A stretch of DNA of 64,000 nt from Ampullaceana balthica (lineage: Eukaryota; Mollusca; Gastropoda; Lymnaeidae). The stretch spans positions 992,001 through 1,056,000 of the forward strand of contig CALYLW010000059.1 in NCBI GenBank assembly GCA_944989445.1. Reading direction: 5' to 3'. The translations under genes were made by a program, and so were the position numbers. Below the pieces are notes generated by a model, which was not told the DNA's origin, made no database searches, and saw nothing but the letters and a program-made list of their open reading frames with translations. Below are positions 1 to 12,455 of the stretch, one piece after another; the stretch's first letter is position 1; every line of letters begins with the position of its first letter.

Positions 1-174
1 GAAAACAGTTACATGTTTCATAAAAGAATAGTAAAATTTTTCCATCTTCAATCCATTAATATTGAGTTTAATAACAAACAGTGAAATTTTACCAAGTTTA
101 TTATTAAAACTCAATATTAAGGGATGAAAGTGCATAAATAAATTAACAAACCCCAAAACAGAATTTGCAAAGTA

Positions 175-358
175 CTGTATATTCCGGCGTTTAAGACGAC
201 CCCCTACTTTCCTGTTAAAATATATGGTTTTAAGCTATTTTCGCCGTATAAGACCACCCCTCTTCCGAAACACTTTAAGTTTTAAACTGGCTTCATGTTT
301 CTTACTTCTTGCTGGTGGAGACATGAAAAAAAGTCATCTTATGCGCCGGAATATGCGG
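175..358. mobile_element. Short MITE with 28-bp terminal inverted repeats, TA-flanked
   Basis: The left end reads CTGTATATTCCGGCG and the right end, reverse complemented, reads CCGCATATTCCGGCG. The inverted repeats extend to about 28 bp with a few mismatches, and TA dinucleotides flank both ends (173-174 and 359-360). The interior is non-coding. A TA duplication and short size fit a Tc1/mariner-type non-autonomous element; the family is inferred from the duplication only. Confidence 0.6.
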
Positions 359-1313
359 TATAAAAAGTATTGACTAACATCTTGGCCCAAAATTGCTTTA
401 AAACTCTGGTGTGATACGCCAAAGGAACACACGTACATTTGATAAGCCTTTTGCTCACTGAGACTATAGGAATATGAGTGTAGTTAAACTTCTCCATTCT
501 TCCAACTTGTCCAAGAGAGAGTAACAGTTTGTGGACATTTCCCAAGTGTTTACCAACACTTTGTCCTGACCTGTCTGCTGATCCAAGATAGGAAAACTTA
601 CTGTTATTGTACATGATGTCTGCTGTTGTACTTGTGATAATAATTTTTTTTAAGGTGGGGGGGGGGCATTTATAGAAACAATAGTTATTCTACATGGTAA
701 ACACAGCTTCAGGAAAACAAAATAAATATTTTGTGAAAATGGGTGATTAGATTAATTATAGATAACCTAATTGTAGGAATGGACATAAGGAGAAAGAAAT
801 ATGCACGCATGCAAATCCTTAAAAAATCTTTTAAACTTTTTATTGATAAAAATTTATCTTTGAATTTACTTTTTTTAAAGCTTTTAGGTGGAAAGTCCTG
901 ATACAAATTTTAACATACTCTTTTCTCCTGCATGAACTTTCACACAGAAGCCTTTACAATTCTATTGAGTGATACAAATTATATTTGTACAAACAATATC
1001 AATTTGATTAGTTTGAAGTTTTCTTTATATCTTATGTTTTTTGTTCCATTTCAAAGAAAAAGATCTTTGTTTTTCATCTATTAATGAATTCTCACTACTC
1101 TCCGGTCTTTAAATTTTCATTTTTAAAACTACAAAACTTTTTAAAAAATTAATTGACCCTTTGCATCAATAACTATCATGATGGAGTTTCTGAAATAAAT
1201 ATACGAAACATCCTAAAATACTTACAAATTATTGACATTATGTATGTGTTGTAATGACATCACATTTCATGTATATCCTTGTACTAACGCAAGCACGTGA
1301 ACTTGATCAACAG
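359..1313. other. Non-coding, probably intronic
   Basis: AT-rich sequence with no supported gene. Short open frames here have no recognisable domain or codon-like composition. Because an acceptor-bounded last exon follows at 1314 on the + strand, this is most simply intron of that gene. Confidence 0.4.
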
Positions 1314-1433
1314 CCATACATTTTTGGAGCTATTTTAAATAGAGATGAGGTCTTTGAGTCCATAGTGGCGGCTGGTCGAAAGGCGGGTCTGCCTTGGTCC
1401 AGTGCATCCAGATGTCCGTCCCCAACTGAGTGA
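1314..1433 (+). CDS. Alternative last exon A of a host gene (partial CDS)
   Basis: An open frame of 39 codons plus TGA follows a CAG acceptor ending at 1313. Its translation starts PYIFGAILNRDEVFESIV and reaches GLPWSS. It aligns with the exon at 4902-5102, which starts TFLFGGLLNRDELYDQIC and later has GSLPWIQ: the FG-x-hydrophobic-LNRDE core lies at the same distance from the acceptor in both, and both enter in phase 0. After the shared core the tail is different and shorter (ending SPTE). The exon has no in-frame start, so it depends on upstream exons outside the window. I do not recognise the protein family. The acceptor has a poor polypyrimidine tract, so it could also be a decaying duplicate exon. 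Confidence 0.55.
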   Translation, partial: PYIFGAILNRDEVFESIVAAGRKAGLPWSSASRCPSPTE

Positions 1434-4400
1434 CTCGTTAGTATAACTAAATTCAGTGTTGTTTCTCACTGGAATGAAATCTGTTTTAGTTTCCGTCCAG
1501 CAGTGGTTTCCAGTATATATTACTAAAGCTGAAGATTTTTTTCAACAGTAGAAAATATCACATACTATACAAATTTTAATTTTTTAAAAACTATCCACGT
1601 GAGCTATAGACTTGTATATTACGGATTTGATCTATATTGGAAAATATGTTAAATTCTCTTTTAATTTTAAGGTTAAAACCTCATCAAACCAGTATCACCA
1701 TGAACTAATTTAATTGATTAAAACAGGTTTCCAAGGTTTAACCCTCAAAAGCCTGTTTGGTAGCTGGGAACTTCATCATTAGTTGTACCAGTCATTTGTG
1801 TTTTTACCAGGAAATGTTAAAACTGTATCTAAATGATGCCACTTTGTTGGCCTTCAGTCAGTGTTGTCCAGGGGTCACTCTTGCTTGGAGGGGGCATACT
1901 TTGTTAGAGTTCACTGGCTGTATGAACTGTTTCCAATCAACTAGCCAAATTATTTTTTAAAAAATGTACACTGGGTCCTTTATTTAATTTTTAGCTGGAG
2001 ATGTTAGGGGAGTTCACCTTTGTTTGCTAAGCTCTCTGAGTAGTCTTGATGTTAATTAGCTGCAATATTATTCAGAGATACTTTTTAAAAATTTTCTCAG
2101 TGGTTGGGTTTTTCATGGCTGCATTTTCCTGTGACAGATTTGTTATGCATTCATGCAAGGTCGTGCCAAGTTCAGCCTTGTTTTTATTTGTCTTTGGTTT
2201 AGATTAGATTTTCTTCTAGCTCATTGGCCACACACATAAAGAAAGGTATTTTTTAGTTTGCCTTACCTACAGTTCCTGCAACCTCAGGTCATGTTGTTTA
2301 TTTTATCTTACCTGTGGAAACTTTCTGTCTTCTTGGGTTAGAATCATTCATTTTTTCTTAGATTGTTCATTGTTCTATTTGTGTCCTAATTTCTTCAAAA
2401 GTCGTTTCTGAGGTACAGAGCAGTAACACCGATCTCACAAAATGGAGTGTAACGTTCTTGAGGGCCTTCGAGATTTTTGAGAGTCATAGAAATAATTGTA
2501 GGAGTCATAGAATGTCTCAAATAGTTTACAAAGTACAATTAACTTAGCCATTTAAAATACTCACAATAGGAGTTAAATAAATCTTTTAATTACAAAAGTT
2601 ATTGAGAGTTTTATTTTGGAAATCACTGCTGTACATTGCTGTTTGTTGGACAGTTGTTTATTTAAAAAAATCTTTTATTTATTTTTTTAACTCGTGCATG
2701 TTTAGATGAATACCCTCCCATTTTAGTTTCAGTGTTGTCATACCTGGCTATGCATGTTGTTAGCAACACTAATTTCGATTTCATTTGGTGTAAAAAATTA
2801 TATTTTTGGTTATGTGAAACAAATTTAGGATAAGGGCTGCCAATGTTTTTTCAGCTTTATTAAAGTTCGGCTGTAAGCTTTGTATTACTTATTACACATT
2901 AAATATATGTTATTAAAACGGGGTATGTATAGGCCTTTACAAGACGTCACAGAACAACAAACGTTTCAGCAAAAAGCCTTCCCCAACGAACAAATAGACA
3001 ACAAAAAAAATTTAGCTTATAAAATGAAATGAAAACTGCGGTGTAATCCAAAGCCTAAAGGAGGAATAGGACGAAGAGAGTAGTACAGAGGTTATATAGC
3101 CTGATTGCAGTCTCGCCCGCCCATGTTTTGTTTACTGCACAACTTTTCAGAAGTAAAAATAGCTCATTGTGTTTACTAATAGTTGTCCTTAAGCTTACAA
3201 CTCAGCGTTAAGATTTGGTTGCTATTAAACTTCTGAGCATTTGCTAAGCAGAAATAGTTACATGCCATTGATGGAGATTTGGGAGCTTTATATTCTTTTG
3301 TGAGCTTTTTAAAACTACACTTACAACCTTTTATTATTTGATCTCAGGGTTTTTTTCTCCCCTGAGTATCTTAAAATGTTTGCATGCATTGAGCTACGTA
3401 GTAGAATCCCTGGATTTGTGTTTAAAATTTCTACAGACTGTTTGTTAATAAATCCAAAGCTTTATTTTTCAATGGATACCAAATTTAATCTTTCCTGTTT
3501 TGAAATGAAATTGTTTAAGCAAATCAGTGATTTAATCGATGAGCTGTAATAAATGAAGTTTTATATATTTGGCCATATCATTTGCCTTTCTAGTTGGTCC
3601 CACTAAATGTTTTCCTTTTTATTTGGTAATTTCTTGTAATTAATAACACTATATCATATATGAAATACATTTTTTTAATGCTGTATCTTAATACTTGAAA
3701 ATTAAACTTTTATCCGATTCTTTAATTTTTAAACTTTATTTTAATTTTGTATTCCCTGATATAAATTTTAAAAAATTGCTTGTTGCAAAAAATATATATT
3801 TTCAAAACGTGCTAATTAACATACTGTCTTTTTTCTTTCTTCAAACCAAAACATATCTAGTCTCACTATTTATTTAATTTGCATATTGTATCCTTATAAA
3901 TGAAACTTGTTCATAGAGCAATCAAAGCAATGCATGAATTAAGGGAGATGGCCTCTTAATTGTGGGATTTCTTCTCTGAAAATTATATGTTATGCATGAA
4001 ATTTATCATAACTAGTTTTAATCCTTGTTGATTTTTTTTCCTTCAAACATTTGTGTTTACTTTGACTGAATGTTTATATACGTACTTTTAAAGCATGCAA
4101 AATTATCTGAATTAATTGTATCTGTAAACTTATTTCAAACTAATTATCCACACAACTTTCAAGAGCAGAAATTGTAAAATCAATTTTCTCAGAATGTTTT
4201 ATTTAAGTTGTATGATCTTTGCTCTATCTACATTATTGATTACAATAATTACATTTAAGAATATGGGATTTAAATTTAGTTCTCTTACAAGGGAAGAGTC
4301 AGATCTTGAGGTCAGAATTGAAACAATATCCTCTGTAATAATTTAACATGTTTAGTTAATAATTCCCTTTATGTATTCATGAAATACTGTTTATATTGGA

Positions 4401-4901
4401 TGTTAATAAAGCAACATATCTTTGTTCTATATCTTTGTTCTATATCTTTATAAACTGCCAATCTTTTCATTTAGTCACTGTTGTAATCTTACAAAATTTT
4501 ATAAAATCCTACTAATTACAATGAAACTTAATTTTTTTCTTTAATAGTATCAGTATACATATCAACAATTTATTTTAAAAAATTAAATAGGTTATCAAAA
4601 AATGTCTTTTATTGACATTGAATTTTAAAAAAAATTAAAATAACGCCCACTATGAAAGTAGGGGGAAGAAATGTTTTTTTCTTGTAAGATGAAATTCGTT
4701 TTCATCTAATTTCATGGCAGGCATGATTTTAAATTAATGATTTTGAAAATACAAAAATGTTTTCAAGGCAAGGTACATTAAGAATTCAAAGAGTGATTAC
4801 AAGATAGACTTGAATTTCCTCATTAATTTGATCACAGTGCGTTAATTATAGGTAATGAACATCAAAGTTGCATAACTTTCTCCTTGTTATTGCATCTGCA
4901 G
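1434..4901. other. Non-coding interval between the two last exons
   Basis: About 3.5 kb of AT-rich sequence without credible genes. It would serve as the 3' UTR of the exon-A transcript and as intron for the exon-B transcript. Several ATTAAA/AATAAA-like strings occur but none is clearly distinguished as the exon-A polyadenylation site. Confidence 0.4.
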
Positions 4902-5102
4902 ACATTTCTGTTTGGTGGTCTGCTGAACCGTGATGAGCTGTACGATCAAATCTGTGACGTCGGGTACAAGAAGATGAAGGAGATCACCCGAGATGACGGT
5001 AGTCTCCCTTGGATTCAGAGCAGTCAAGTCAGAAAGAAACATATTATTCCAAAGCATTATCAGCCATTTTCTTTAGCAAAGTCGTATGAGGACTTCGACT
5101 GA
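4902..5102 (+). CDS. Alternative last exon B of a host gene (partial CDS)
   Basis: A 66-codon open frame plus TGA follows a strong acceptor (pyrimidine-rich tract then CTGCAG, ending 4901). It enters in phase 0 as TFLFGGLLNRDELYDQIC, continues through GSLPWIQSSQ, and has a basic stretch (VRKKHIIPKHY) before an acidic end (SYEDFD). The balanced G/C at third positions here stands out against the AT-rich surroundings, as expected of a selected exon. Homology to the exon at 1314-1433 shows an ancient exon duplication. An ATG at 4884 is upstream of the acceptor, so I do not use it as a start. Family not recognised; upstream exons lie left of the window. Confidence 0.75.
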   Translation, partial: TFLFGGLLNRDELYDQICDVGYKKMKEITRDDGSLPWIQSSQVRKKHIIPKHYQPFSLAKSYEDFD

Positions 5103-6312
5103 AAATCTTCTTACATCTATAACAACAACATTTTTTGACAAGAATAACTCCATCAAATTCAGGGCAGTGTTGAATTAAAGTATTAAGTTAAGCTAATGTG
5201 AAGTGCTTCAAAAGTAGGGTAACTCTATGAGTTAATACTAAGAGAGGAAGAAGCCAACTAAACAATGTTATGCAGGTCAAATGTACAACCCCCTCGTTTC
5301 CCAGAAAATTTATTTGTAATTTTTGTTAAGGTATTTATATTATCACTATCACTCAAACATTCACAGGTGTGAGTTATAATAACCAGCATTCATATGTTAC
5401 AACCCGTCAAAAATAATAACTTGTTTTCATCACCGTGGAGTAACTTTCCCTTCAATGAAATTATCATTCATTCTATGTTACCACCAATATAAATATCTTA
5501 ATAATAGCTCCATTAGGTTTATTAAACATTTACTTAATTTTCAATTTTAAAAAAAAATGTATCCTTTAATTCTTGAAATTTTAACACATTGTCTAAATTA
5601 TTCCTTTTCTTAAGTTATTGACTTTGGAAAGTTTTATTTATTGAATAAGAAGGGAAGCTATTTTGGTTGCAAGTTTGAAATATCCTTTCAGTAAACCAAA
5701 ATTATGCTGTATAATAGGGAACATGGTTTCATTTCAGAGATATTTGTTCTGATCACTAAGACTAAGCTAAAACAATCGGCTTAGGTGAACTCTAGGGCTG
5801 TTCAACTGTTAAAACATGAAGAACACCATTGGTTTCATTTCAGTTATTCTGACATTGTTTAAAACTACTACTCAAACTATTACGTTTTCATTACTAGACT
5901 ACAACTAGAAGTGACATTCAAACCCTTTATTCAAGCTGTCTGCCCCAAAATATTATAGTCACTGTTCCTTAAAAAAAATTTAAAATATTATTTTAATCTA
6001 TACTCTGCAGTACACAAGTTTTCTAAGGTTTAAAGTATGGATGGGTAAATATTTTAGTCCATGGAAACCATTAACAAAAATGTATTTCTTTATAATTTGA
6101 AATTCCATCATTTTTTTGTTTGTTTTGTTTTCTTTGTAAAATGTGACTAATTTAAAAGGAAGTTAACCGTCATCCTTTTGTTTGCCTCAAAGAAAAATTA
6201 AACTTTTGCAAGCATTATCATTAGTAAATAATTCTAAAGATGAAAAGGAAAACAAATAATTTTTTAAAAAGTTTTAGACACTGGCAGTTTTCTAAATGTA
6301 CTATTTAATTTG

Positions 6313-6746
6313 TTTGACCTTGTGCTATTTTTTTAACACAACATGTGTTTGACCTTGTGCTGTTTTAACACATGTGTTTGACCTTGTGCTATGTTTTAAC
6401 ACATGTGTTTGACCTTGTGCTATGTTTTAACACAACATGTGTTTGACCTTGTGCTATGTTTTAACACAACATGTGTTTGACCTTGTGTTATGTTTTAACA
6501 CAACATGTGTTTGACCTTGTGCTATGTTTTAACACAACATGTGTTTGACCTTGTGCTATGTTTTAACACAACATGTGTTTGACCTTGTGCTATGTTTTAA
6601 AATAACATGTGTTTCACCTTGTGCTATGTTTTAACACAACATGTGTTTGACCTTGTGCTATGTTTTAACACAACATGTGTTTGACCTTGTGCTATGTTTT
6701 AACACAACATGTGTTTGACCTTGTGCTATATTTTAACACAACATGT
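6313..6746. repeat. 34-bp minisatellite
   Basis: Roughly a dozen tandem copies of a unit containing TTTGACCTTGTGCTATG followed by TTTTAACACAACATGTG. The first copies are shortened to about 29-30 bp (lacking ATG or AACA), later copies are 34 bp and nearly identical. Each unit contains the partial dyad ACATGTGT...AACACAACATGT, so single strands could fold. Confidence 0.95.
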
Positions 6747-7757
6747 ACTACAACTCCTAACCTTCTTGTAAGCTTAGTCTCTGGATTCTCTGCACTATTT
6801 GTTGCAGCCACAAATGAAAGTTACAAGCAGATAATCCACCAATAAAACACTTAGTGATGTTCACATTCTGATAAAGCTGATGAGATGGAGAGGTTTACAT
6901 ATATATATACATACATTATACGTCATTTCATGCGGTAACCAAGGGAGACGATTTGTTGAGGCGGGGAGGGGGGCGTGACACAAAAAAAACAACCTGTAAG
7001 AACTTGTCCTTAACGTCAACATGTAAACATTCAAGTTTGGTTGCAATGTGCTTTTAAAGCTGTCAAGTCAGTATATCCCGTTATTGTAATGTGATTAATT
7101 GGTTTTAAAGATGTATATTTTTATATCATGCCTGCATTGTATAGCATATATATATATATATATATACACATATATGATGTCATGTTTGTAGGCTATGGGG
7201 GCATTTTAATTGTTGACAAACTGAGGCAAGATTGTCATGAAATATTCCAAGTTGCAGTATGGACCAAATTTAATGTAATTCTTGTGTGTGACAATGTCTA
7301 AATTTTGTTGAACTGATTTTGGTGTCAACATCAAAATGTAATTGTTTACTTTCCTGTAAGTTAGTGTAATACAACTTATAATTTCATGTAATATATTGCA
7401 ACATAACCCATCAATTTATAAAGAGAAAACAATCCATATATATGATTAATTTATTATGACGATTGTGATTGAAATTGCCGGCTATAAGGTGACAAGTACA
7501 GGGCAAGTTTGAAATGTATATAAAGGACAATGTACAGGAAAGGCTACCACACATTTTGTGCTCATTTTTACTAGTTTTGTTTCTTTAATCTTTTGTTAAC
7601 AATAGCATTCAGTTAAGTTCACCTGTGAAGAATATGCAAAATATGAGGTGTTACAAATTTAATCTTTCATACCATCAACTAGAATCTGTGTTTATTGAAA
7701 TAACTACTCAAAGGGCTAACGAAGAGACCAGTTAAATAATTGAGTTTTATATTGTTG
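6747..7757. other. Non-coding, with an (AT)n tract
   Basis: No gene supported. A (TA)n microsatellite with an ACACATATAT tail lies around 7147-7176, and a short (TA)n run near 6899. Confidence 0.6.
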
Positions 7758-7759
7758 TA

Positions 7760-7933
7760 CAGTTGGACCTCTCTAAGTCGAACTTCCCTAAGTCGAAAAC
7801 CTCCCTATATCGAATTAATTGTTAGGTCCCGGCCAAATTCTGCGCATATTACGCCATTTTCCCTAACTCGAAAACTCTGTGGGTCGATTTTTTTTTCTGG
7901 TCCCTTTGAGTTGGACTTAGCGAGGTCCGACTG
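7760..7933. mobile_element. TA-flanked MITE, pogo/Tigger-like termini
   Basis: The left end CAGTTGGACCTCTCTAAGTC matches the inverse of the right end GGACTTAGCGAGGTCCGACTG. TA lies at 7758-7759 and 7934-7935. The interior repeats the CTAAGTCGAA theme and is non-coding. Termini of this CAGTYGGACCTC type plus a TA duplication are characteristic of pogo/Tigger-class mariner derivatives (family knowledge). Confidence 0.8.
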
Positions 7934-9586
7934 TATTTGAATAATAATTGTTAGGTTTGAACAGTTTCTCAGTTAATGACCAGGGTTTATTTGAGACTGC
8001 TATATAACAAGGCAGTTTACTGATCACAGCATCAAGTAATTTGTCCAAAAAAAAAGCTAATGAAGACAGTTTTATTTATTTATTTGAAAATCTAATTTAA
8101 ACTTGATGAAATTTTTACTTTGTTGTTTAATTTATGCTGATCATGTCTCTCGGCTGGCGAGTACCTCAATCAAATGTATGAGTATGGTATTTTTGGTTTT
8201 CAGCTATTTTGCCCTGCGCACTCTTTACGGGACCTTAATAATGTGAAGAAATAACAATTTTACATGCTATCATCATTTTCTCTTTTAAATTTGTTCTTTT
8301 CAAAGGCTGTTATTTTAAACTTCATAGAAAATAATTTTGTATCTCTCAAGAGTTTAATTATCTTTTAATCTTTTATATTAATGTACCTGTCTTCTATTTC
8401 AGTGTAGACTTAGTTTAAAAAAAAGGCAATTCACGCCAATCATGATGTTTGGCAAAACAAGACCAACTTTAAAAAAAGGATTGATATTGATAATGTCAAC
8501 CAGGTTTAATGACTTTAATTCAATTTATATTTAAAGTTAAGCAAATGTGCTCATGTGTACCATTTATTAAATACATACCAAAAAGTTAATTTAATAATTT
8601 ACATAAAAATGTATTGATTTTTTTGATTCCTAAAACTCATTTGAATTTTGTTATATTTTATATTCAACTAACAACCAGTAACATATCATTATATTTTTGC
8701 TTTTTTCAAAATTTTTAATTTGCAAATTTTAATTGAATTATGAGCTGGGAGGTCTTCAATTTGAATCATATTTGACAGATTACCATTTTACCATCTTATA
8801 TCACAAAGCTAAGTCAAATTTTGGATACCTTTTGTGTCATATTTTATCAAATCAGTCTGTGAGTCAACTTAAACTTAGACCTGCTCAGGTTTTTTGTGAC
8901 CTTACATAAAAAATAAGTCACTTTGAAACTGATTTAAACTGATTACGAAAATGTGTGTCGCCAATTAATTCTTTTTAGTCCTAAGTTTTAAATAAATATT
9001 AATTGTTGGGGTTTGATTCACACAAATTGAGCCAGTTTATAGACATTTTTTTAAAAAAATGATTTTTTTGGGGGTAAAAAATATTTTACTATTCATGAAA
9101 AGGAAAATAAAATAATTTAAAAAAAACTAAAGTAAGTAGTGCAGGTTCACCTAATTAATGGTTTAAAATTTTAACCCATCTGTAAGATATTTCAGAAAAT
9201 TATGTCTTTAGAATAAAATCATGTCTTTACTGGTAAAGCCCTTATTTTATAATCAAACAACTCACCATTACTACCTGCGTTTTTGTGTGGGTTTTTTTAA
9301 CAGTATTTTTAATATATATTTTTTTTCTGTGCAATACTTACACATTTTTGTTGCTTAAAAGAGAATGAGATATTATGTTGTTAAACTATGTTAATAATCA
9401 ACAGTTAGGGTGTTTTAAGGTGCCTCCTTCAAACTAGTTAAAGCCAAAACATTTATTTAATAATCTCATTAAGTTCATTGTCAACACACCTTAAGTTTTA
9501 TTTTAAAAAATTATTTCCATTTATCATTCTTGATTTCTCGAGTGTGACAGGTTCAAGACCTTTGAAAAGAATCTTAAGACTGGGAG

Positions 9587-9770
9587 CAATGTTCCCTCTA
9601 AGGTTTGTTGGTCCTTGTGCAAAGTAAAAAAACTTGTGTGCAAAGTTGCACAGCATCCATTTTTTGTGCAATATTTTACAAAATTTGCTGCGCTGTAATT
9701 CTAAACTGCTGCGTGGCGTCGGTCAGATAGCTGCACGGCTACATAGCCCTGCAGCTTAGAGGGAACATTG
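9587..9770. mobile_element. hAT MITE with CAATGTTCCCTCTAAG termini
   Basis: Sixteen-bp perfect inverted ends (CAATGTTCCCTCTAAG and its complement) bound a 184-bp non-coding element. The flanking octamers actgggag (9579) and gctgggac (9771) share six central bases, consistent with an aged 8-bp hAT duplication. A second copy of the same family lies at 28018-28199. Confidence 0.85.
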
Positions 9771-11886
9771 GCTGGGACATCACATTTGTTACCAATACTC
9801 ACAAAATGTTATAGAAAACAAATAATTTTTTTAAAATTTAATTTTAAATTATTTATTTTAAAAAAATTAACCCATCAATGGGCAATTTTAAAATTGACAG
9901 TCCTTAAAGCGTTTCTGTAGTTATTGTTATGTGCAGAATTTCAAAGTATTGATGACAAACTTAAAATGATGTTGAAATTTTTTTTCCTCCAAAATATTTT
10001 CAATTATTTATGTTGTAAAAGTAAACATCGCCTTATTTTAAAATGATTTCCTTCTTTGCCTGATAACTGACGAATGTTGAAAAGATTAGAACTATTCTTA
10101 AAGTGCAATGTAACTGTGCAATTTATTCAATTATATCCAGGGTCTCTAAACACTAGCCTGCAGACTGTTGTATAACGGTTTTCCCAAGAATCATTTGCTT
10201 GGCTCCACATTAAGACATGTACTTTAGATGTGTTTATTAAATATTCTCTCTTAGTTTGATGCTTGTAAGGTAACATAAATTGTTCAGTGATATCATGAGT
10301 CAGGGTGAAAGGCTTTTCAAATTTCTATGATTTGCCAGTCTGAAAATGTCATTGGGGCTTTACTTAGTTCTGACAACTGTATCACTTACTTACTTTGATA
10401 AAATACATATTCATTTTGTTTTAATCTTCAGTACTGCGTTTTGCCAAATATGTGTCAACATGGCATGATTTATTAAACATTATTGTCAATTTGTGCCCAA
10501 ACACATGATTACTGACTAGATTCTTAAAGACTTCATTTATATTATTATGACATTGATCACAAGCTCTTGTATTAATTGCATGCTATAATCAACTCATTGT
10601 GTAAGTTAATTTTTACAAAACAAAATCATTCAAATATCACATAATGGCTTTTCCCCATCTGTTAGTGTAATGATTGTGAAATTTCTGTGCGTCTCCACTG
10701 ATTTTCAATAAATGAAATGACTAATCATTAATGTACATGAACAGAATAATATAAACATATATATTTTTCAGCCATCAACTTTCTGTTATTACAAATATGA
10801 AGTGCCTATAATAGAAACGTACTGTCAAAAAAACATGGTATAGTAAACATTTAAATATTATTTTTTTTTAAATTGTGTTCATTGTGTCATGACGCCAATA
10901 GCTAGCCCAAGTTGATGTACAAGTAACATTGATAATATGAGGAGGATAATTCGTGCCTCTAACTCTAATGCGGTGCAAGGGAACTCAACAGGAGATAATC
11001 TGTATATCCTATATATTAAAAAAAAATGTGCCATCATATTCTTGACTAAAAATGATTCAGACATATTGAAATCCTTTTATAGTGAAACAAACATATTTAA
11101 ATTGATAACACTTTAAAAGCTAATGCATATAAACCTTATAATGTTACTAAAAACAAATTTGGTATGTCAAATGGCAATTTAATAATTTTTTTAAATAATT
11201 ACAAGACTGGGGGCAGTAATTATGTAAATCAAATTACTCCTTAAGTTAACATAAGACTTTATGCTAATTGACAGTCTTAAACCTTGGTTGGCAGCTCAAT
11301 AATTGTATACACTTAATAAAAAAACAAACTTCTACATATATTTACGGCTCAACAGGCACTAGATTTATTTCAACTCAGTCCAGTATTTATAACTGTTTAT
11401 GTATTAAAAATGAGATTATACATTTTTTTGTTTCAAAATAACTGATTAACATGATAAATGGATATTAGATAATCTTTTTACCTATGGAAAATGTGACAAA
11501 ACATTATCTAATATACCATGTTTTTATGTTTTTTCCCTCTTCTTCATGATATAAAACCCCACTCATTGAAAATCATATATTCATACTTTTTTGTGTGGAT
11601 ATTTTTAAGTTCTTTTTAAAAATATTGTTTATCAAGGAAAAGGAATTTCTTAACAGGGTTCTTCATGAATACTGTAGACAATTTTTTGAAATTTCACATG
11701 ACAAGTTGCGAACTGCTTTATCAAACAGGATTGTATTTTCATGTTATCTTTCAAACAACTATTACCTTCATCATTCAATTGTGTTTTTCTACTATGGATA
11801 ACCACATCCTGTGTATTAAAATAAGAGGAGATTTAGAAAACTCTCAATCTCCCTCCTCTTAAATTTTGTGTTCTTAGAACAAAACT

Positions 11887-12455
11887 AATTTCACTGGTTT
11901 AACCAAGGTAAAATAATCTTTTTACAATTTATAAACCTCTTATTTCACCGGTTTAACCAAAGTAAAACACTCCCTTTACTAACTAAGCTATAAACCTCTT
12001 ATTTCACCGGTTTAACCAAGGTAAAACACTCCCTTTACTAACTAAGCTATAAACCTCTTATTCACCGGTTTAACCAAGGTAAAACACTCCCTTTACTAAC
12101 TAAGCTATAAACCTCTTATTTCACCGGTTTAACCAAGGTAAAACACTCCCTTTACTAACTAAGCTATAAACCTCTTATTTCACCGGTTTAACCAAGGTAA
12201 AACACTCCCTTTACTAACTAAGCTATACACCTCTAATTTCACTGGTTTAACCAAAGTAAAACACTCCCTTTACTAACTAAGCTATAAACCTCTTATTTCA
12301 CCGGTTTAACCAAGGTAAAACACTCCCTTTACTAACTAAGCTATAAACCTCTTATTTCACCGGTTTAACCAAAGTAAAACACTCCCTTTACTAACTAAGC
12401 TATACACCTCTAATTTCACTGGTTTAACCAAGGTAAAACAATCCCTTTATTTAAT
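11887..12455. repeat. 59-bp minisatellite
   Basis: About nine to ten tandem copies of a 59-bp unit containing TTTCACCGGTTTAACCAAGG and CACTCCCTTTACTAACTAAG. Copies differ by a few substitutions (CACCGG/CACTGG, AAGG/AAAG), and the two variants recur in a pattern that suggests higher-order duplication. Edge copies are degenerate. Confidence 0.95.

Noticed and set aside
4884..4901. Start codon for the exon-B frame
   Set aside because: It lies upstream of a strong CTGCAG acceptor and is not shared with exon A; the homology begins exactly at the acceptor.
6313..6746. CRISPR-like regular repeats
   Set aside because: There are no unique spacers: the entire 34-bp unit repeats. The same holds for 11887-12455 and 53060-53830. 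The window is animal DNA.
7740..7940. 66-codon ORF
   Set aside because: Covers the TA-flanked MITE; the frame comes from its repeated TCGAA/CTAAGTC motifs.
11595..11862. Two overlapping plus-strand ORFs of 65-68 codons
   Set aside because: AT-rich, overlapping in different frames, no domain, no splice context.
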